40,188 nucleotides of DNA from UBA12068 sp964452415 (GCA_964452415.1 CAYVME010000007.1:1-40188); one strand, 5' to 3'; counted from the first letter of the stretch, positions 7,284 to 15,292 are shown. The notes: generated by a model not told the origin, from the sequence alone. Numbers and translations: made by a program.

Positions 7284-10044
7284 TAGTTTCAATGTTTCCA
7301 TCCTTGGTGTTTTCTGAATGTTTGAGACTCGCATAGAACATGTTTCCCGAGGCATTTTGAATTGAGATTCCCACATCATTGCTTGCAATGTTGTTGTTCA
7401 GGGCAACATTCTTGTTTGCCCCGCCATACACATGAACACCATTTCCATTTGAGATGATCTGATTGCTCTCAATGAAATTGAAAGAGGAATTTTGATTGAG
7501 GCGAATTCCCTGCTTGTTGCCATGAATGTTGTTGCGCGAGATCAAATTTTCATTGGAATCATACAATGAAATTCCATCAACATTGCCATAGACCGTGTTC
7601 ATTTCGACAACATTATTTTCAGAATTTCGATCCAACATGATGCCATGCAACTTGTTGTTATGAGAAACATTGCCATAGATCTGATTGCCAAAACACCTCT
7701 TGGAGGTGATGATTCCATGATTTCCATTTTCAAAAACAATGTTGTCACTGATGATCATATTATTGGAATCATCATGAGGATCGATTCCATATTCAACATT
7801 TTGAAAAACTTTATTTCCCTTCACCATCACGCCTGTTGCCCCAAAAGTGTAGATTCCGAAATAGTTGTCATGAATTGAGCTGTTGATGACTGACCCGGTC
7901 AAAAGATTGTCATTAAACTCACCGCTGGTTATTTTCCATGACAACCCATATGATCCGCCAAATGGTCCGCCCCTTTCAGGCAAGCCCGCATATCCCAAAT
8001 ATGCAATTTCAGAATTTACAATGTCCATTCTTCCGCTTGATTTGGCTGTGATGTGGCTTCTTCCTTGGGCATGGTCAGTGTCAGGAGCAGATTTTGATTC
8101 ATCCCAAGAAGTCACTTTTGTTTGAGAAAAAAACATGTTCCCTCCTTGCGAAAGAACCCAGACAAATCCGTCATTATCACTTTTCAATTTCAAATATGTC
8201 GTGTCTCGCTTGTCAACAACCAGAGTAACATCTTTTCCGATGTATAAATTGGCCCTCAATATCCATTCCCCGGGCTTGATTTCTTCCAGGATTTTTTTGT
8301 TTCCAAATAATGATGCTTTTATTTTTGGCAAAGTCACCACGCTCCCACCACCCTTAACGAAAATCGTGTTTGAAAGTTGGTCATATGAAATCACTGACGG
8401 TTTTGTGCTCAATGTAACTGCTGGCAAATTGTCGACGCTCAATGAATTTTGCAAAGCTGAAACCGGAATCATTATTTTTTTGCCAATCGGAATGCTATTC
8501 ACATTTGCGATGGGAATATTATTTTCATAGGTCATTTGAGAAATGTCTTTCATGTTGAATTTTCGACTTATGGCCAGCAAAGTGTCTCCGGGTCGCACCG
8601 CAAAAAAACCATATGCATTTTTCTTTATTGCTTCTTGAATCAAAACTTTTTTTCTCAAAAGTTCCGCGTCGGAAACCAATTTTGGCTGAGTTGAAATCAC
8701 ATTATTTTTGTTTTTTGAGCTCTTTTGGGCACTTGATTTGACAATTGCACTCTCCAGCGTGTTTTGTTGATATGATCCGACAGTCAAAAAATATCCTCCG
8801 ACAAAAAACACGGTCAGAGCGATTGCTGTAACTTGCCTGAATGGACCCAATACATTCAAACGACTGGCATCCCAACGAGTGATCCAGCCTTGCTTGTCCA
8901 TTGTGAAAAATGCATAGATTTTGACGATCGCCATGACAAAAGTCATCAACACATATGCCGGCAAAATCAAAATGTCAGCAGGTTTTTCTTTCAAGTGCGG
9001 GAGAATTTTGATTGCGCGACTCACCAGCCACCAAACAAGAATGATTGCAGAAATTTCCCAATGACCAGCGAGCAACGAAACCACAAAATATGCAGGACCC
9101 AAAAGAATGGTGATTGCTGCAATAACCTTCTCAATCATGACCAGGGCAAGAATTTTGTGTTTTTTCCAAACCCAACTTCCAAACAATATTTTCAAATCTG
9201 ATCGCAAACCATTTCTTGCCCAACGCAATTTTTGTTTGATAAAGCTCATCAATTCCGGATTTCCCGGAGTGTACACTTTCACATCTCGCAAAAAACAAGT
9301 TTTCCAACCAGCAAGATGCACCAGATTTGTCAGGGTTTTGTCATCTCCGCTTATCATTTGCTTCCCCCAAAATTTCTCATTAACCAAAGCTTCCAACTTG
9401 TCTTCGATTGCCGCTCGGCGATATACGGCAGTTCGTCCAGACAAACAAAGCAGGGCGTCTGAAACAACAGTCAAGAAAGGATATTCCGTGAGATACCGAT
9501 CGTCCAACAAAATTTTGAAAAGTTTTCGCGCAAAAGTGTCGGTCTTCAAAACATCTTGCCGGGTGGTCAGGCCACCCAACTTTGGGTCTGAAAACGGAGC
9601 CAAAAATTTTCTTTTTATTTTCGGCCCCCAAATTGTGTCACTATCAACCAAGGCAACGATTTCACTTTTGGAAACAGCAATTCCATCAGCCAAAGCTGAT
9701 CTTTTTCCGGGCTTTTGCGTGACCAGAAGTCTTGCCCCAGCAAATCGCCCAGAGAAATGATTGAAAATGGCAATCAATTCGGGATTCGAGTGATCAATAA
9801 CTGCAATGATTTCGTCTGGCTCATTGAGTCTCCATGATTCAAGTGCCAAACGAAACATGTCCGGATCTTCATTGTACACAGGCGTCACAATGGAAAGCGT
9901 TGAATAAAAATTTCCTTTTGGCGATCGATAAAAAAATGAAATCACTTTTTTTATTGCCCAAACAGACCATCGCCAAACACCAACCACTCCCAATGGAACC
10001 AGAAATAAAATAGTGCTCCAATATGTTGCAATTATGTCTTTCAT
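7258..10044 (-). CDS. GT2 polysaccharide synthase fused to LysM and AlgG-type mannuronan C5-epimerase
   Basis: One 928-residue protein with three functional parts. Residues 48-285 are a processive GT2 domain like hyaluronan/alginate (Alg8) synthases: DSD at 134-136, SGDD at 232-235 and QKLRW at 271-275. Hydrophobic segments at 8-30, about 298-325, 331-349, 357-380 and 403-423 form the secretion pore. Residues 481-528 are a LysM wall-binding domain (RPGDTLLAISRKF...IPIGKKIMIP). Residues about 585-905 are a right-handed beta-helix matching AlgG: TSWDESKSAP (645-654), the active-site motif YGIDPHDDS (752-760) with His757, HGIITSKR with Arg783 exactly 26 residues on (as I recall for AlgG His319/Arg345), and LHGIMLDRNS (799-808). 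The epimerase would lie outside the cell. It follows the dehydrogenase gene by 18 bp. Product inferred: alginate-like polyuronate. Confidence 0.88.
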   Translation of the reverse strand: MKDIIATYWSTILFLVPLGVVGVWRWSVWAIKKVISFFYRSPKGNFYSTLSIVTPVYNEDPDMFRLALESWRLNEPDEIIAVIDHSNPELIAIFNHFSGRFAGARLLVTQKPGKRSALADGIAVSKSEIVALVDSDTIWGPKIKRKFLAPFSDPKLGGLTTRQDVLKTDTFARKLFKILLDDRYLTEYPFLTVVSDALLCLSGRTAVYRRAAIEDKLEALVNEKFWGKQMISGDDKTLTNLVHLAGWKTCFLRDVKVYTPGNPELMSFIKQKLRWARNGLRSDLKILFGSWVWKKHKILALVMIEKVIAAITILLGPAYFVVSLLAGHWEISAIILVWWLVSRAIKILPHLKEKPADILILPAYVLMTFVMAIVKIYAFFTMDKQGWITRWDASRLNVLGPFRQVTAIALTVFFVGGYFLTVGSYQQNTLESAIVKSSAQKSSKNKNNVISTQPKLVSDAELLRKKVLIQEAIKKNAYGFFAVRPGDTLLAISRKFNMKDISQMTYENNIPIANVNSIPIGKKIMIPVSALQNSLSVDNLPAVTLSTKPSVISYDQLSNTIFVKGGGSVVTLPKIKASLFGNKKILEEIKPGEWILRANLYIGKDVTLVVDKRDTTYLKLKSDNDGFVWVLSQGGNMFFSQTKVTSWDESKSAPDTDHAQGRSHITAKSSGRMDIVNSEIAYLGYAGLPERGGPFGGSYGLSWKITSGEFNDNLLTGSVINSSIHDNYFGIYTFGATGVMVKGNKVFQNVEYGIDPHDDSNNMIISDNIVFENGNHGIITSKRCFGNQIYGNVSHNNKLHGIMLDRNSENNVVEMNTVYGNVDGISLYDSNENLISRNNIHGNKQGIRLNQNSSFNFIESNQIISNGNGVHVYGGANKNVALNNNIASNDVGISIQNASGNMFYASLKHSENTKDGNIETNENENEIK

Positions 10045-10062
10045 TTTTTTGTGTGTAATTTG

Positions 10063-11088
10063 CTACAAAGGCAATCCACTGAAAGCACCGTGCGGGATTC
10101 TGTGTCCAAAATCATTTTTTCTGACAAGATTCTCGTGATGGATTGTCTGTTTTTCATGTGAAACTTTTTTTGTTTCATTCTTTTCCATGTAATCAGAATA
10201 TTCAGCCATCGCCTTCATCAATTCATTCGTTTGAATTGTTCCTTTGAGGACAGGCATCTTATATCCCAAAAATTCAGAAGCCCAAGTGAAAAATGCCACC
10301 GTGTCTTTTGGCAGACAAACTCCTCCGTATGCTCCAAAATTTTTTATTCCATATTTCGGATTCCAAATTGCTTCAGCGCTTTTGACAACAATCGGAAACA
10401 TTTTGTCAGGATCTGCTCCAATGCTGTTTCCAACAATTCGCATTTCGTTGAAGAAAGATATCTTTGTCGCATTCAGCAAATTGTGCGCATACTTCATCAT
10501 CTCAGCTTCCCTGAGGGACATGTGTGCAATCTGACTTTTGAATGGCGCATACAATTTCTCCAGTTCTGCTCCAGCCTTTTTGTCATTTGAACCAATAACA
10601 ACCATCCAAGGATTTCTGAAATCTTCCTTGGCGCTGACTTCCCTGAGAAACTCGGGGTTCATGCAAACTCCAAAATCTTTTCCTGCTTTTTTTCCTGAAA
10701 CTTTTTCCAAGACAGGCACCAGCAAATTTTCAGTGGTCCCAGGAGAAACAGTGCTCCTCAGAACCACGATAGTTTTTTTCAAGCCATTTCGGATCGCTTT
10801 ACCTAAATTATTCAAAGCCAACTCAAGAAAATGCAAGTTTATTCTTCCGTTTTGCGTCGGCGTTGGAACGCTTAGCATGAAAAAATCAAAACCATTTGAT
10901 GATCCATCATTGAGGTCATCGGCATGCTTGGCGTAAAATCCCTCCTTGATGAGCGATTCGATAATGACAGGATTCGTATCAAAAAAGACAACTTCATTGC
11001 CAACATCAGCCATGCCCTTGCCGGTTGCCTGACCAACAATTCCACTTCCAATGACGGCTATTTTTTTGATGTCTTTTTTTCCACGCAT
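10063..11088 (-). CDS. Short UDP-glucose/GDP-mannose 6-dehydrogenase
   Basis: A 341-residue NAD-dependent enzyme expected to oxidise a nucleotide hexose to the uronate (GDP-mannuronate or UDP-glucuronate). The Rossmann motif is GSGIVGQATG (14-23); RSTVSPGTT (111-119), NPEFLRE (144-150) and MMKYAHNLLNATKISFFNE (197-215, with Lys199 and Asn203) follow. The catalytic Cys258 is in GGVCLPKD. Normal family members have about 430-450 residues; here the third, nucleotide-binding domain is missing and replaced by a roughly 50-residue polar tail, so sugar-nucleotide specificity cannot be read. It is the first gene of the minus-strand synthase operon, which makes GDP-mannuronate supply (AlgD role) likely. 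The tail may reflect truncation; catalytic residues are intact. Confidence 0.85.
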   Translation of the reverse strand: MRGKKDIKKIAVIGSGIVGQATGKGMADVGNEVVFFDTNPVIIESLIKEGFYAKHADDLNDGSSNGFDFFMLSVPTPTQNGRINLHFLELALNNLGKAIRNGLKKTIVVLRSTVSPGTTENLLVPVLEKVSGKKAGKDFGVCMNPEFLREVSAKEDFRNPWMVVIGSNDKKAGAELEKLYAPFKSQIAHMSLREAEMMKYAHNLLNATKISFFNEMRIVGNSIGADPDKMFPIVVKSAEAIWNPKYGIKNFGAYGGVCLPKDTVAFFTWASEFLGYKMPVLKGTIQTNELMKAMAEYSDYMEKNETKKVSHEKQTIHHENLVRKNDFGHRIPHGAFSGLPL

Positions 11089-11180
11089 ATGAGTTTGTTT
11101 AGAAAAAAATCTCTCAAATATTATTACATCGCCGGATTAATTTTATTTTGCAAGCACTTTAATTTGTGTCAGCAAAACGG

Positions 11181-11234
11181 TTGACAAAAACAGAAATGTC
11201 CTATATGTTTTCCTTACTGTTGCAAAGCTTGCAA
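11181..11234 (+). promoter_or_regulatory. Strong promoter of the PL7 lyase with a palindrome in the leader
   Basis: TTGACA (11181-11186), a 17-bp spacer and TATGTT (11204-11209). Transcription would begin near 11216. Right there lies TTGCAA-AGC-TTGCAA (11220-11234), an inverted and direct repeat that could bind a repressor. The leader has no Shine-Dalgarno before the ATG at 11271. Confidence 0.6.
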
Positions 11235-11270
11235 TCAAAGCGTTTAAAACAATAACAAACAAAAAAAATT

Positions 11271-12170
11271 ATGAAAAAATATCTCTTAATCCTCGCTATC
11301 ATTATTCCTCTTGGGGGATTTTTTGTTGCCTTTCAGCACTTTTCTTCAGCCAAAACAATCAAATCACCCAGAATTGTTGCAAAAAATCCTGCAAACAAAA
11401 ATGTCACACAAGATGAGCCTCAAAGCGCTCCCATCACTAAGCCAGAAATTCAAGCATCCACAACACTAAAAACTGACAATCCCACAGACCAGCCAATCAA
11501 AACATCTTGCCAATATCCATCGGAAATTTTGAATCTTTCCAATTGGAAACAGACTTTGCCAACAGGATCAAACAAAAAACCAACCGAGATCAAAGAAATT
11601 GCGCTTGCATCATTTCAAGCAAGGCCATATTTTTTGGCAAATTCAAGTTGCGATGGAGTTGTCTTTCGAGCCCCAGTCAATGGAGTCACCACCAGCGGGA
11701 GTGGATATCCTCGCTCAGAATTGCGCGAAATGACAAACGGCGGAAAAAGTCTGGCCAGTTGGTCAACCACTTCCGCAATTCATTCAATGTATCTTGAGCA
11801 AGCAATCACAGCTGTTCCAAAAAAGAAAAAACATGTTGTCGCAGGACAAATTCATGATGCCGATGACGATGTGGTTGTTATTCGTTTGGAATATCCAAAA
11901 CTTTTTGTCGACATCAACGGCAAAGCTGGACCAACATTGGATCCAAATTACACCCTGGGGAAAAAATTCTCCGTCAAATTTGTTGCTGACAAAGGAACGA
12001 TCAACATTTTCTACAACGAAAGCGCATCGCCTGTATTTTCGATGAAAAAATCCGGAACCGGAAACTATTTCAAAGCAGGAGCATATACTCAATCAAATTG
12101 CTCCAAAGAAACAGACTGCAGTGACAACAATTTCGGAGAGGTTGTTATTTATAAATTAGCACTTCAATAG
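11271..12170 (+). CDS. Membrane-anchored alginate lyase, PL7 family
   Basis: A 299-residue protein. Residues 4-22 are a hydrophobic N-terminal anchor or signal peptide, 28-78 a Thr/Pro/Lys-rich linker, and 83-299 a PL7 beta-jelly-roll. All three PL7 signature motifs are present: RSELR (148-152), QIH (193-195) and YFKAGAYTQ (266-274). By family knowledge they hold the catalytic Arg, Gln, His and Tyr, and the Ile in QIH is usually linked to activity on G-containing blocks. It should cleave alginate by beta-elimination outside the cell. It is divergent from the dehydrogenase-synthase-epimerase genes and shares their 180-bp upstream region, so it likely trims or releases the cell's own polymer, although feeding on foreign alginate cannot be excluded. 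Confidence 0.92.
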   Translation: MKKYLLILAIIIPLGGFFVAFQHFSSAKTIKSPRIVAKNPANKNVTQDEPQSAPITKPEIQASTTLKTDNPTDQPIKTSCQYPSEILNLSNWKQTLPTGSNKKPTEIKEIALASFQARPYFLANSSCDGVVFRAPVNGVTTSGSGYPRSELREMTNGGKSLASWSTTSAIHSMYLEQAITAVPKKKKHVVAGQIHDADDDVVVIRLEYPKLFVDINGKAGPTLDPNYTLGKKFSVKFVADKGTINIFYNESASPVFSMKKSGTGNYFKAGAYTQSNCSKETDCSDNNFGEVVIYKLALQ

Positions 12171-12219
12171 AAGGATCATGCACAACGAATGTTTTTGCTT
12201 TGACTGTTTTCTTTTGAGA

Positions 12220-12352
12220 CCATCCACAGCGACAGCGAGGACGAGCGAGCAACTATAAGCAAGCTTGTTTTTGTCGCACGCTCGGAAATGAAATTACTAT
12301 TTCATTTCGCTCGCTTTGCTAAAAAATAGTTCCTGGTTGCGAAGCGTGCCGA
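12220..12352. repeat. Structured repeat element, copy 1 (with insert)
   Basis: The left block CCATCCACAGCGACAGCGAG and following GACGAGCGAGCA, and the right block TTGCGAAGCGTGCCGA, match copy 2 at 24546-24607. Copy 1 carries about 75 extra bases containing their own inverted repeat (GAAATGAAAT...ATTTCATTTC). The blocks are joined by a stem GCAAC (12249-12253) / GTTGC (12336-12340). It lies just after the PL7 lyase gene. Confidence 0.6.
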
Positions 12353-12390
12353 AAAAGGAAATAGGCAAAGAAAAATACGCACCAACAAAA

Positions 12391-12419
12391 AACAACAACC
12401 TTGTGGCTGTTGTTTTTTT
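12391..12419 (+). terminator. Intrinsic terminator after the PL7 lyase
   Basis: AACAACAACC / GGCTGTTGTT (one mismatch) with loop TTGT, followed by a T-run. It is the first good terminator downstream of the lyase, although the repeat element lies between. Confidence 0.7.
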
Positions 12420-12562
12420 ACTTTTGACTTTTTGGACTTTCTGCATTCCGCATCCCGATGACAGATGACTGATGACTTGAATTCTGTTTCGCTTTTGACT
12501 TTAGACTTTTAGCTTTATCGACTTTCTGCATTCCGCTTTTGACTTTCGACTTTAGACTTTCG
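12420..12562. repeat. CTTT-x-GA heptamer array
   Basis: Many CTTTTGA / CTTTAGA / CTTTCGA units, the word TGCATTCCGCATCCCG and a block of GATGACAGATGACTGATGAC fill the space up to the epimerase stop codon. There is no coding potential. Confidence 0.65.
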
Positions 12563-12564
12563 AC

Positions 12565-13521
12565 TTAATACAGATTTTTATTTTCCTGATACCAAGCGAT
12601 AAATCTTTCCATTCCCTCTTCTATTTTTACTTTCGGATCATAGCCAAGAAGTTTTCGCGATTTTGTCAGATCAGCGTTTGTGATGAGCACATCTCCGGGT
12701 TGCATTGGATATTCTTTAATGTTGGCAGTTTTCCCCAGAATTTTTTCCACGGTTGCAATGAAATGACTGAGCTCCACGGTGTTTGAATTTCCCAAATTGA
12801 AAATTTCATAGCCCAAAATTGTGTCGCAAGCCGAAACAACTCCATCAGCCAAATCGTCGATGAAAGTGTAGTCTCTTCGGGTTGATCCATCGCCAAATCG
12901 CTTAACTTCCAAGCCCTCATCAATCAATTTGGTGCACAAAAACGGAAACATGTCCGGCCTGCCACCGGGCCCATAGACAGTGAAGGGACGCACCACATTC
13001 ACATTGAGGTGGTACAAATGGTGGTATGTGTACCCCAGAAGCTCTGTGGCCTTCTTGGTGGCTGCATATGGCGAAATGGGACAATCCACCGGGTCAGTTT
13101 CACAAAATGGCACTTTTGAGGAATTTCCGTAGACAGAAGAAGAACTGAACAAAACAAAATTTTCAATGCCAAAATCTTTGGACAAATGAAGCAAATTGAG
13201 CGTTCCCTTCACATTTGTGTCTTCGTATATGAAAGGATCTTCAATGCTTGGCCTGACTCCGGCGCGAGCAGCTGCATGAATAACCCTTTGCGGTTTTTCT
13301 TTTTCAAAAACAGATTTGAGAAATTCAAAATCCACAATCGTTCCTCGATACAGTTTGTAATTTTCGTTTTTCAAAAAAGGCTCGACATTCAATTCTTTGA
13401 TTTTTGGAGAATAGTAATCATTGAATTCATCAACACAAACAACCTGATCTCCACGATCAAGCAATTTTTTTGTCACATGACTTCCAATGAACCCAGCGCC
13501 ACCAGTAACAAGTATTTTCAT
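12565..13521 (-). CDS. NAD-dependent nucleotide-sugar epimerase (UDP-glucuronate 4-epimerase-like)
   Basis: A 318-residue extended short-chain dehydrogenase. N-terminal Rossmann motif GGAGFIGS (7-14), the DEFNDYYSP segment, AARAGVRPSIEDP, SSSSVYG and the catalytic YAATKK (Tyr/Lys pair) are all intact. Together with YGPGGRPDM they point to the UDP-glucuronate 4-epimerase branch, although UDP-glucose 4-epimerase cannot be excluded from sequence alone. It acts in the cytosol making sugar donors. It lies between the alginate-like genes and a GT4 on the same strand as most of the glycan genes, but repeat DNA on both sides suggests its own transcription unit. If it accepts UDP-glucuronate it links to the dehydrogenase upstream. 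Confidence 0.85.
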   Translation of the reverse strand: MKILVTGGAGFIGSHVTKKLLDRGDQVVCVDEFNDYYSPKIKELNVEPFLKNENYKLYRGTIVDFEFLKSVFEKEKPQRVIHAAARAGVRPSIEDPFIYEDTNVKGTLNLLHLSKDFGIENFVLFSSSSVYGNSSKVPFCETDPVDCPISPYAATKKATELLGYTYHHLYHLNVNVVRPFTVYGPGGRPDMFPFLCTKLIDEGLEVKRFGDGSTRRDYTFIDDLADGVVSACDTILGYEIFNLGNSNTVELSHFIATVEKILGKTANIKEYPMQPGDVLITNADLTKSRKLLGYDPKVKIEEGMERFIAWYQENKNLY

Positions 13522-13524
13522 AAA

Positions 13525-13615
13525 AAAACAAGTCTAAAGCTGAAAGTCCAAAGTCTGTAAAGCATTTTGCCTTTTGACTTTATGGACTTTATGACTTTAT
13601 GGACTTTCTTAAATA
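13525..13615. repeat. GACTTT repeat array
   Basis: Units of GACTTTATG / GACTTTAT and AAAGTC alternate with a 7-9 bp spacing. The array runs into the last codons of the GT4 gene (stop at 13589), whose C-terminal residues RKSIKS are partly repeat-encoded. Confidence 0.6.
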
Positions 13616-14779
13616 TTCATAGTATTCCTCACTGTGGCTGTTTTTGGTTGTATAATCAGCCAAGGCTTTCTCGCGTGCAAGTTTGCCCATTTCGATTCTC
13701 AACTCCTTGTTTTCAATCAGTTTTGAAATTTTTTCCACCCATTCTTTTTCATTATCAGCCAAAAAGCCATTTTTTCCATCCTCGATTGCTCCGGAGAAAG
13801 TTTGATTGCGCACAGCAACCACAGGAACCTCCAGCAAGCCAGATTCAAAAAATTTCAACTCTGATTTTCCCACACTGAACTCATCATTTTCCAGTGGAGC
13901 CAAAATAATATCACAATAAAAAATATTTTCAAAATGCTTCTTTCGAGGAGCATAGGAACATCGAACAATCCGATCGGAAAATTTTTCGAATTTTTCTTCA
14001 AGCACCAATGGTCCAGCCAAAAATATTTCAACTTGAGAATATTTTTCCAATATTTCAACCAAGGCATCGGAAATCGTAGCAAAATCTTTATTGTGGCCGA
14101 TGGTTCCACTGAAATATCCAATGCGAACTCTGTCGTTCTGATCTTTTTGATGTCTTTTGTTTTCCAAAAGCTCATCTGCAAAATTCAACCATTGATTGGA
14201 AAGTTTATTTGTAATAATGAAAACCTTTTTTCCATATTCTTCCAATTTAGAAGCAATGAACTTTGTGCTGGTTGTGCAAACTTTCACATATGGATCTTTG
14301 AGAATTTCTTCCCCGATGCCTTTTGCATATTGCTTCTTTTCAAAAAATGACATGTTTTTATAGTGATCAGTCTGATGCACATATTTAACATCAAAAACCA
14401 TATCATCTGTGTCGAAAATGATTTCTTTTTTTCCAGCTTTTATCTTTTCTATCAATTTTGCCACCCCGGGAGTGTGAATCGTGCGATGGAAAATGAAGAT
14501 TTTGAATTTCTTTTCCAAACCTGCAAGAAAAGGATTATCCTGCATGGTGACTGAAACATCGAAACCATGGGTTCGAAGCTCCTCGGCCTGATTGTGAGCA
14601 CGATACAAAGCGCTATCACCAACCCCAGCCGTAATAAAAAGAATGTCTCCCGATTTAACACTGATAATATTTTTAAAATAAATCCAAAAGAAGATTGATA
14701 TTTTTTTCCCACCGCTAATAAGGCCATCCCGCTGAATGGTTTTAATAATTTTTCCAGCTTTAATAAGCAATAATTTCAT
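13589..14779 (-). CDS. GT4-like glycosyltransferase
   Basis: A 396-residue GT-B enzyme from the ATG at 14779; a longer start at 14806 would place codons inside the promoter. The N-terminal half reads GDILFITAGVGDSALYRAHNQAEEL, an SPxxxYR-like acceptor-side motif seen in family GT4/GT1 proteins of this type. The C-terminal half has IGYFSGTIGHNKDF, FLAGPL and a donor-site ELKFFESGLLEVPVVA segment. It would add a sugar to a surface glycan at the cytoplasmic face. A -10 box ends only 6 nt before the ATG, so the transcript looks leaderless. The gene is downstream of a bidirectional terminator. Substrate unknown. Confidence 0.8.
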   Translation of the reverse strand: MKLLLIKAGKIIKTIQRDGLISGGKKISIFFWIYFKNIISVKSGDILFITAGVGDSALYRAHNQAEELRTHGFDVSVTMQDNPFLAGLEKKFKIFIFHRTIHTPGVAKLIEKIKAGKKEIIFDTDDMVFDVKYVHQTDHYKNMSFFEKKQYAKGIGEEILKDPYVKVCTTSTKFIASKLEEYGKKVFIITNKLSNQWLNFADELLENKRHQKDQNDRVRIGYFSGTIGHNKDFATISDALVEILEKYSQVEIFLAGPLVLEEKFEKFSDRIVRCSYAPRKKHFENIFYCDIILAPLENDEFSVGKSELKFFESGLLEVPVVAVRNQTFSGAIEDGKNGFLADNEKEWVEKISKLIENKELRIEMGKLAREKALADYTTKNSHSEEYYEYLRKSIKS

Positions 14780-14785
14780 ATTTTT

Positions 14786-14813
14786 ATTATAACACACCAA
14801 ATACATCGCACAA
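14786..14813 (-). promoter_or_regulatory. Promoter giving an apparently leaderless GT4 mRNA
   Basis: On the minus strand: TTGTGC (14808-14813), a 16-bp spacer and a perfect TATAAT (14786-14791). The start codon (14779) is where transcription itself should begin, and there is no Shine-Dalgarno. Confidence 0.5.
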
Positions 14814-14834
14814 TATGAGTATTATAAAAAATTT

Positions 14835-14870
14835 AAGAGCCAGGGAAAATTTTCTCCTGGCTCTTATTTT
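14835..14870. terminator. Bidirectional intrinsic terminator
   Basis: A perfect 10-bp stem AAGAGCCAGG/CCTGGCTCTT (14835-14844, 14856-14865) flanked by T-rich DNA on one side and A-rich DNA on the other. It ends the small-protein transcript coming from 15225. Confidence 0.85.
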
Positions 14871-14895
14871 TCACTCTTACCTGCAAATAAGAAGA

Positions 14896-15225
14896 TCACG
14901 CAGACACAGCCTCCAATAATGATTCTGGCGCATCTTTTCCAAAAAGATATGTGATTCTTCCCAGCCTGGATTTGAAAACTATCTCTTCACCTCTTTTTAT
15001 TTTGGAACGCATTGATTCCGAAATTATGTATTTATCATTTTCTTGGCTTTGCTCATCGCAAATTATCACCACATAGGTCAACTGAATGGAGCTGAATGAT
15101 TCTTGCTCATAAATCTCCATGACCACCCCGGCTCCGATTTTTTGAGAAAAAACCATGAACATAAAAACCAACATGATAACGACGAAATAGGCGAGAACAA
15201 AATAAGGCACACATTGATTTAGCAT
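14896..15225 (-). CDS. Small single-pass membrane protein, unknown
   Basis: A 109-residue protein with a long N-terminal hydrophobic stretch (about residues 6-36) followed by a soluble domain with beta character (YVVIICDEQ, EEIVFKSRLGRITYLFG). Its Shine-Dalgarno AGGAGGA (15234-15240), 8 nt before the ATG, is unusually strong for this window, and it has its own terminator, so it is monocistronic and probably well expressed. No family recognised. Confidence 0.65.
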   Translation of the reverse strand: MLNQCVPYFVLAYFVVIMLVFMFMVFSQKIGAGVVMEIYEQESFSSIQLTYVVIICDEQSQENDKYIISESMRSKIKRGEEIVFKSRLGRITYLFGKDAPESLLEAVSA

Positions 15226-15292
15226 GATTTTTATCCTCCTTTTGTGGTTTGCGAGTATATTTTTTTATTAAACAGCTAATTCTCTTTTTTTG

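Noticed and set aside
7284..7388. Longer N-terminus for the Asp-box protein
   Set aside because: These codons are an out-of-frame reading of the conserved end of the synthase-epimerase gene; the membrane anchor starts after 7283.
4200..13615. CRISPR array
   Set aside because: The repeats are 7 bp long with no spacers of uniform length, no palindromic direct repeats of 24-37 bp and no cas genes nearby.
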